Of a stretch of 8,703 bases of DNA, positions 5,123 through 8,703 are shown piece by piece. How positions within the stretch are numbered: the first letter of the stretch is position 1; each line of letters begins with the position of its first letter. Made by a program: the position numbers and the translations under genes. The notes beneath the pieces are model-generated. The model saw nothing but the letters and a program-made list of their open reading frames with translations, searched no databases and was not told the origin of the DNA. The DNA lies in contig CALMWN010000223.1 of assembly GCA_937873555.1 (NCBI GenBank), forward strand, positions 1-8,703, given 5' to 3'. Source of the DNA: an uncultured Clostridia bacterium. Lineage in GTDB: Bacteria; Bacillota; Clostridia; Acetivibrionales; CALMWN01.

Positions 5123-7456
5123 ATGTCATTAAAACCTCTATTCCGTAAAAGGAGCTTATTTTTAACTTTTTTCATATCTTACCTTGCCATTCTGGTTATA
5201 ACCATTGCCCTGGGCAGTATAAGTTATTGGAGCTCGGCGAAGGTTATAAGTGAAGAGATGGAAAGCTATAATATGGCAATGCTGCAGCAGGCCCAGCAGG
5301 TTCTTGATGAAAGGCTCAGAAGCATTGAACAGCTTGCTCTGGAAGTGTCGATCAATCCAAGGATACAGAAGTTCCTGTATAAAAACTCCGACTCCGATGA
5401 TATGGACCTTTATGAATTGTCAAAAGTGCAGGAGGATATTTCCAATTACAGTAAAGTAAATAACCTTGTTGATACGATGTTTGTATATTTCAACGGATTG
5501 GACACAGTCATATCCGACAGTGCAAAGTACAAGCCCGAACTTTTCTATGAAAAGGTCGTACCATACAGTGGATGGAAATACGAGCAGTGGCTGGAGATCC
5601 TAAACAGCAATTCCTTCAAGGAATATATGCAAAATCAGAGTATTGCGCTTAATTCGGAAAAGAAAAATGTCATAACCTTTATCAATTCTCTGCCGTACGG
5701 TACCAGGGTACAGCCTCTGGGAGCACTGTCAATATTGTTGAAGGAGGACCAGATAGAAAACCTGTTGAAGGGGATAAATATACTGGACAAAGGGACTGTT
5801 TATATACTGGACAGCAAGGACCAGATCATAACCAGTATAGGCGATAAAAAGCTGGTGAAGCATTTTTCCTTCAACAGCCTGAATGATAACAGCTTTTTCT
5901 ATGATAAAATCAACAGGAATGAAGTGATGGTTTCCTATGTCGGATCAAAGAATTCGGACTGGAAATATATATCGGTCATACCGACTTCCGCGTTTTCCGG
6001 CAGCATGAATTTTGTAAAGCTACTGACCATTATCATAATCATACTCGAACTGCTTACAGGCACCATACTGGCACTTTTGCTTGCAAGGAAAAACTATCTT
6101 CCCATCAAGAGAAGTATTGAGAGGCTTAAGGAAAAGGCAAAAGGCCTTGAGACCGTGGGGAACGTTACCAATCAGATTGATTTCATAGAAGAAGTGACCT
6201 CCATTACCATAAGGGAGAACCAAAAAATCAAAGAAACTGTAAACCAGATGCAGCCTGTGTATTATACCAATCTCCTGGTCCAGCTCATAAAGGGGTTCCT
6301 CAAGGGGAATTCCAACACAGAAAGCCTTCTGGCTTCGGTAGGAGTATATTTTAATTTTAAATACTTTTACATTATACTGATTAATATCGATGACTGTATT
6401 GCTTTTATCAAGGATGACTCAATAAAGGAATACGGATTGGTGAAGCTTGTGATAAACAATATATTCAGCGAGCTTTTCGGACAGCAGAATACCGTTTATG
6501 CCATAGACATAGAATGGAATATGCTGGCCTTGATTGTAAATACAGGGGATGTATCCGGGGATGGCGGGGAAAACTTTATTTCTCTTGCCCACGTGGGACA
6601 GGAGGCTGTAGCCAGGCATTTTTCCATATTGATAAGCATCGGAATAGGAAATATTTATGAGGGGTTTGAGGGCATAAACCATTCATATCAGGAAGCTTCG
6701 AAAGCTCTGGAATATAAGCTGATAAAGGGTACCGGAAGCATCATAACCTTTGAGGATATCCATAATGTCCAGCAGAAATACACCTATCCTTTTGAAACAG
6801 AGCTGAAACTTGCCAACAGCGTTAAGTCGGGGGATTTTGAAAGTGTTTGCAGGCTGCTGGATGAGGTATATGATAAAAATTTCATGGGGGCCAGACAATC
6901 GCTTGAGGCAGCCAGGTGCCTGGTGTTCGACATGATCAGTACTACGGTGAAGGTGGTCAATGACCTTAGCATTGACATGAACAAGGCCTATGAAGGTGAG
7001 TTTGTTCCATTTGAAAAGCTGACTGCGTGCAAAACGGTAGCTGAAATGTATACAGTACTGAAGGAAGTATACAGAACCCTGTGCTCACATATCAACAAGA
7101 ACAAGAAAAGCCATAATGTGGAGCTGAGGGATCAGATACTGGACTTTATAGAGAAAAACTACGGGGATTATAATTTCAGCTTAAGTGCCATAGCGAACAC
7201 ATTTAATCTCAATAACACCTATCTTTCGTACTTTTTCAAGGAACAGGTGGGAGAAAATTTTGTGAGTTATCTGAATAAGATGAGGATCGAAAAAGCCAAG
7301 GAGCTTTTAAGGGAGAGCGAGCTTTCCCTGGATAATATTTCATTAAAGGTAGGATATGCCAACAGCCGTGTGCTCATCCGCATATTTAAAAAGTTTGAGG
7401 GGATAACACCGGGAAAATACAGGGAAAATCACGCAAAACAAAGCGAAGCTGTCTGA
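5123..7456 (+). CDS. Membrane-bound AraC-family transcriptional regulator, YesS type
   Basis: The product is 777 residues. ATG 5123 is preferred to in-frame ATG 5048 because AAGGGA (5107-5112) precedes it, the promoter lies too near 5048, and residues MSLKPLFRKR then lead directly into the first membrane helix. Layout: TM1 about 12-35; an extracytoplasmic sensor of about 260 residues (Cache-like; GTVYILDSKDQIITS at 224-238 looks like its core strands); TM2 about 297-320; a short charged linker; a degenerate GGDEF-like domain as in CdaR/PucR-type regulators (SIGIGNIYEGFEGINHSYQE, 505-524, then ASKALEYK); and a C-terminal double helix-turn-helix (about 668-770) with NLNNTYLSYFFKEQVG and GYANSR...RIFKKFEGITPGKYRE. 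This is the architecture of B. subtilis YesS/RhgR, regulators of rhamnogalacturonan use. It likely senses an oligosaccharide or a binding protein outside and activates transport and hydrolysis genes. The second helix has VL instead of the usual aromatic-Phe pair after SR. Confidence 0.92.
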   Translation: MSLKPLFRKRSLFLTFFISYLAILVITIALGSISYWSSAKVISEEMESYNMAMLQQAQQVLDERLRSIEQLALEVSINPRIQKFLYKNSDSDDMDLYELSKVQEDISNYSKVNNLVDTMFVYFNGLDTVISDSAKYKPELFYEKVVPYSGWKYEQWLEILNSNSFKEYMQNQSIALNSEKKNVITFINSLPYGTRVQPLGALSILLKEDQIENLLKGINILDKGTVYILDSKDQIITSIGDKKLVKHFSFNSLNDNSFFYDKINRNEVMVSYVGSKNSDWKYISVIPTSAFSGSMNFVKLLTIIIIILELLTGTILALLLARKNYLPIKRSIERLKEKAKGLETVGNVTNQIDFIEEVTSITIRENQKIKETVNQMQPVYYTNLLVQLIKGFLKGNSNTESLLASVGVYFNFKYFYIILINIDDCIAFIKDDSIKEYGLVKLVINNIFSELFGQQNTVYAIDIEWNMLALIVNTGDVSGDGGENFISLAHVGQEAVARHFSILISIGIGNIYEGFEGINHSYQEASKALEYKLIKGTGSIITFEDIHNVQQKYTYPFETELKLANSVKSGDFESVCRLLDEVYDKNFMGARQSLEAARCLVFDMISTTVKVVNDLSIDMNKAYEGEFVPFEKLTACKTVAEMYTVLKEVYRTLCSHINKNKKSHNVELRDQILDFIEKNYGDYNFSLSAIANTFNLNNTYLSYFFKEQVGENFVSYLNKMRIEKAKELLRESELSLDNISLKVGYANSRVLIRIFKKFEGITPGKYRENHAKQSEAV

Positions 7457-7463
7457 ATAGAGA

Positions 7464-7506
7464 AAAGGCATTGTACATCCAGCTGCATGTACAATGCCTT
7501 TATTTT
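7464..7506. terminator. Bidirectional terminator shared by converging genes
   Basis: A perfect 15-bp stem pairs 7464-7478 (AAAGGCATTGTACAT) with 7487-7501 (ATGTACAATGCCTTT) around an 8-nt loop. T-rich sequence follows on the plus strand (7499-7506), and the AAAA at 7463-7466 serves as the U-run in the other direction. It sits in the 63-base gap between the stop codons of the regulator and the binding-protein gene and should end both transcripts. Confidence 0.92.
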
Positions 7507-7519
7507 AATATTACATTTC

Positions 7520-8703
7520 CTACTTTCTTGCCATATACCTGTCATAAGCGGCCTGCTGATATTTTATTGCTTCATCTATCTTCATATTCTTGATGGTTTC
7601 AGTAAACTTATCCAGGTTGGTCAAAGGCTCCTTGCCCATTATGAACTTGTTTAACATTTCATTCTGATAGGTGTTGATTTCATTCATGAGTGCCGAATAT
7701 GCGCTGGTTTCCTTGGTAGTTAGTGTAATCGGAGGAAGAAGCCGTGTATCAACACCATTAAGCCATGTAGATGAGGCTTGTTGCTGCTGCGGGAATCCCA
7801 GCTTAAGGACTTTGAATACATCAAGATCATTGACACTGGGCATCTGACAGATGGTACCGCCTGCATACTTGGCTGCAGCCTGTTCGATTGTGAGTTTGTC
7901 AGGGTTTTTCAGAACCAGGTCTGTATATTGACGTTTTCCATCCTTTGTTGTATAGCTCTGGCCTTCAAGTCCCCAGTTGAGAAGAGTGCGTCCTTCGTCA
8001 GAGAATTTGTAATCCAGCCATTTCATTGTTTCCTTCAGGTTTTTGTCGTTTTTGCCTATGGATGCTCCATGAGCGGACCACCTTATAAGCATGGTGTTTG
8101 TGGCATATGCCTTTCCGTCCGGGGCTTTGGGGTTAGGCACGCCTACGAGGCTGAATTTTGGGTCCTTGCTTGCCATCATACCCAAATACCTGCCCATAGT
8201 ACCCGAAAGAGCTCCTTGATATGATCCGGCAATGTTGCCTGTAATCTTGGCATCAAAATTCTTATTGTCCACCATGAGATATTCGGGATCTATAAGACCT
8301 TCGGAATACCATTTGCGCATAGTAGATATAAAGTCCTTGTAACTAGGGTCGGCAGGTCCGTATTTGATCTTTCCGTTGTCCACATAGTAGCCGGGCTGTA
8401 TACCCCATGCAACTGCAAGGTCTGTAAATTCAAGCTTCTTTGTAGCCAGGAAAGGTATTTCATCTGCCTTACCGTTTCCGTTGGGGTCTTTTTCCTTAAA
8501 TGCCTTAAGGACGGTGTACCATTCGTCGATTGTCTCCGGAGCTTTAAGTCCTAGTTTGTCAAGCCAGTCTTTGCGGAACTGGAAGCCGCTGCTGATCCTG
8601 AAGGTCTTGTCAAGTCTTGCCTCGGGTATCATATAAATGGTTCCGTCATCCAGTGAAACCTGTTTTCTGAGTTCGGGATATTTTTCAAAGGTAGCTTTGA
8701 TAT
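7520..8703 (-). CDS. LplA/YtcQ-type ABC transporter sugar-binding lipoprotein, C-terminal part (5' end outside window)
   Basis: The minus-strand frame ends at TAG (7520-7522) and stays open to the right edge, giving 393 visible residues. The first ATG in view (8630-8632) is internal: the 23 codons before it continue the protein (IKATFEKYPELRKQVSLDDG then TIY). Family marks are FRKDWLDKLGLKAPETIDEW, the calcium-loop-like DPNGNGKADEIPF and a long C-terminal lobe. This places it in the large (about 500-550 residue) LplA/YtcQ group of extracellular solute-binding proteins, so roughly 110-160 residues including the lipoprotein signal are missing. These proteins deliver oligosaccharides, often pectin-derived, to LplB/LplC-type permeases, which probably lie beyond the edge in the same operon. 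Its position next to a YesS-type regulator and near an LplD enzyme fits a galacturonate-oligosaccharide uptake locus; the exact ligand is unknown. Confidence 0.9.
   Translation of the reverse strand, partial: IKATFEKYPELRKQVSLDDGTIYMIPEARLDKTFRISSGFQFRKDWLDKLGLKAPETIDEWYTVLKAFKEKDPNGNGKADEIPFLATKKLEFTDLAVAWGIQPGYYVDNGKIKYGPADPSYKDFISTMRKWYSEGLIDPEYLMVDNKNFDAKITGNIAGSYQGALSGTMGRYLGMMASKDPKFSLVGVPNPKAPDGKAYATNTMLIRWSAHGASIGKNDKNLKETMKWLDYKFSDEGRTLLNWGLEGQSYTTKDGKRQYTDLVLKNPDKLTIEQAAAKYAGGTICQMPSVNDLDVFKVLKLGFPQQQQASSTWLNGVDTRLLPPITLTTKETSAYSALMNEINTYQNEMLNKFIMGKEPLTNLDKFTETIKNMKIDEAIKYQQAAYDRYMARK

Noticed and set aside
4163..5175. Several minus-strand open frames across the dehydrogenase gene and the following spacer
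   Set aside because: They overlap one another and a clear conserved gene; translations look random and cross a strong terminator.
7778..8224. 148-codon plus-strand frame opposite the binding-protein gene
   Set aside because: It is antisense to a well-supported gene, has a Cys-rich random-looking translation and no ribosome binding site.
8630..8632. ATG as the start of the sugar-binding protein
   Set aside because: The frame stays open and protein-like to the window edge and the family needs a much longer N-terminal part with a lipoprotein signal.
1..8703. tRNA, rRNA, CRISPR array, insertion sequence, toxin-antitoxin or defence system
   Set aside because: No cloverleaf, repeat-spacer pattern, transposase-like protein or terminal inverted repeats were seen on either strand by reading; all large frames fit metabolism, transport or regulation.

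Overview
The window looks like chromosome from a low-to-moderate GC Firmicute, most likely a plant-polysaccharide-using Clostridium/Ruminiclostridium-type anaerobe. The signs are strong AGGAGG ribosome binding sites, frequent ATA (Ile) and AGG (Arg) codons, hairpin-plus-T terminators, and a gene set resembling the Bacillus subtilis lpl and yes pectin-utilisation loci. The genus is inference; the sequence alone does not fix it.

Left part (1-1660): the C-terminal end of an IlvD/Edd-family dehydratase (3-212); a 38-residue single-span membrane peptide (319-435) closed by a strong hairpin (498-535); and, on the minus strand, a 319-residue cytoplasmic-looking protein with FG-GAP-like Asp-rich loops and a helical C-terminal tail (605-1564). 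The promoter of the latter fits a sporulation sigma-K type pattern.

Middle part (1660-3790): a decayed strip surrounding one intact gene. Upstream lie a 74-codon frame with a good ribosome binding site but no normal start codon (1668-1892) and an internally deleted peptidase T gene reduced to its two ends (1929-2140). Then comes an intact GH4 alpha-galacturonidase of the LplD type with the CHEV active-site motif (2225-3622). Immediately downstream is the last ~40 codons of an AEC-family (auxin efflux carrier type) permease (3662-3787). The gene thus sits between remnants of two unrelated genes.

Right part (3790-8703): a D-2-hydroxyacid dehydrogenase (3977-4936) behind an AT-rich promoter region; a 777-residue membrane-bound AraC-family regulator of the YesS type with its own extended -10 promoter (5123-7456); and, converging on it across a shared 15-bp hairpin terminator, the C-terminal 393 residues of an LplA/YtcQ-type lipoprotein sugar-binding protein (7520-8703, minus strand, continuing past the edge).

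How it fits together (inference): the binding protein, with permeases presumably encoded beyond the right edge, would import galacturonate-containing oligosaccharides. The membrane AraC regulator would sense such a ligand outside the cell and activate transport and hydrolysis genes. The GH4 enzyme would release galacturonic acid in the cytoplasm, and the dehydrogenase and dehydratase could act on downstream 2-keto or sugar acids. I see no RNA genes, CRISPR arrays, insertion sequences or clear signs of a new defence or mobile system.
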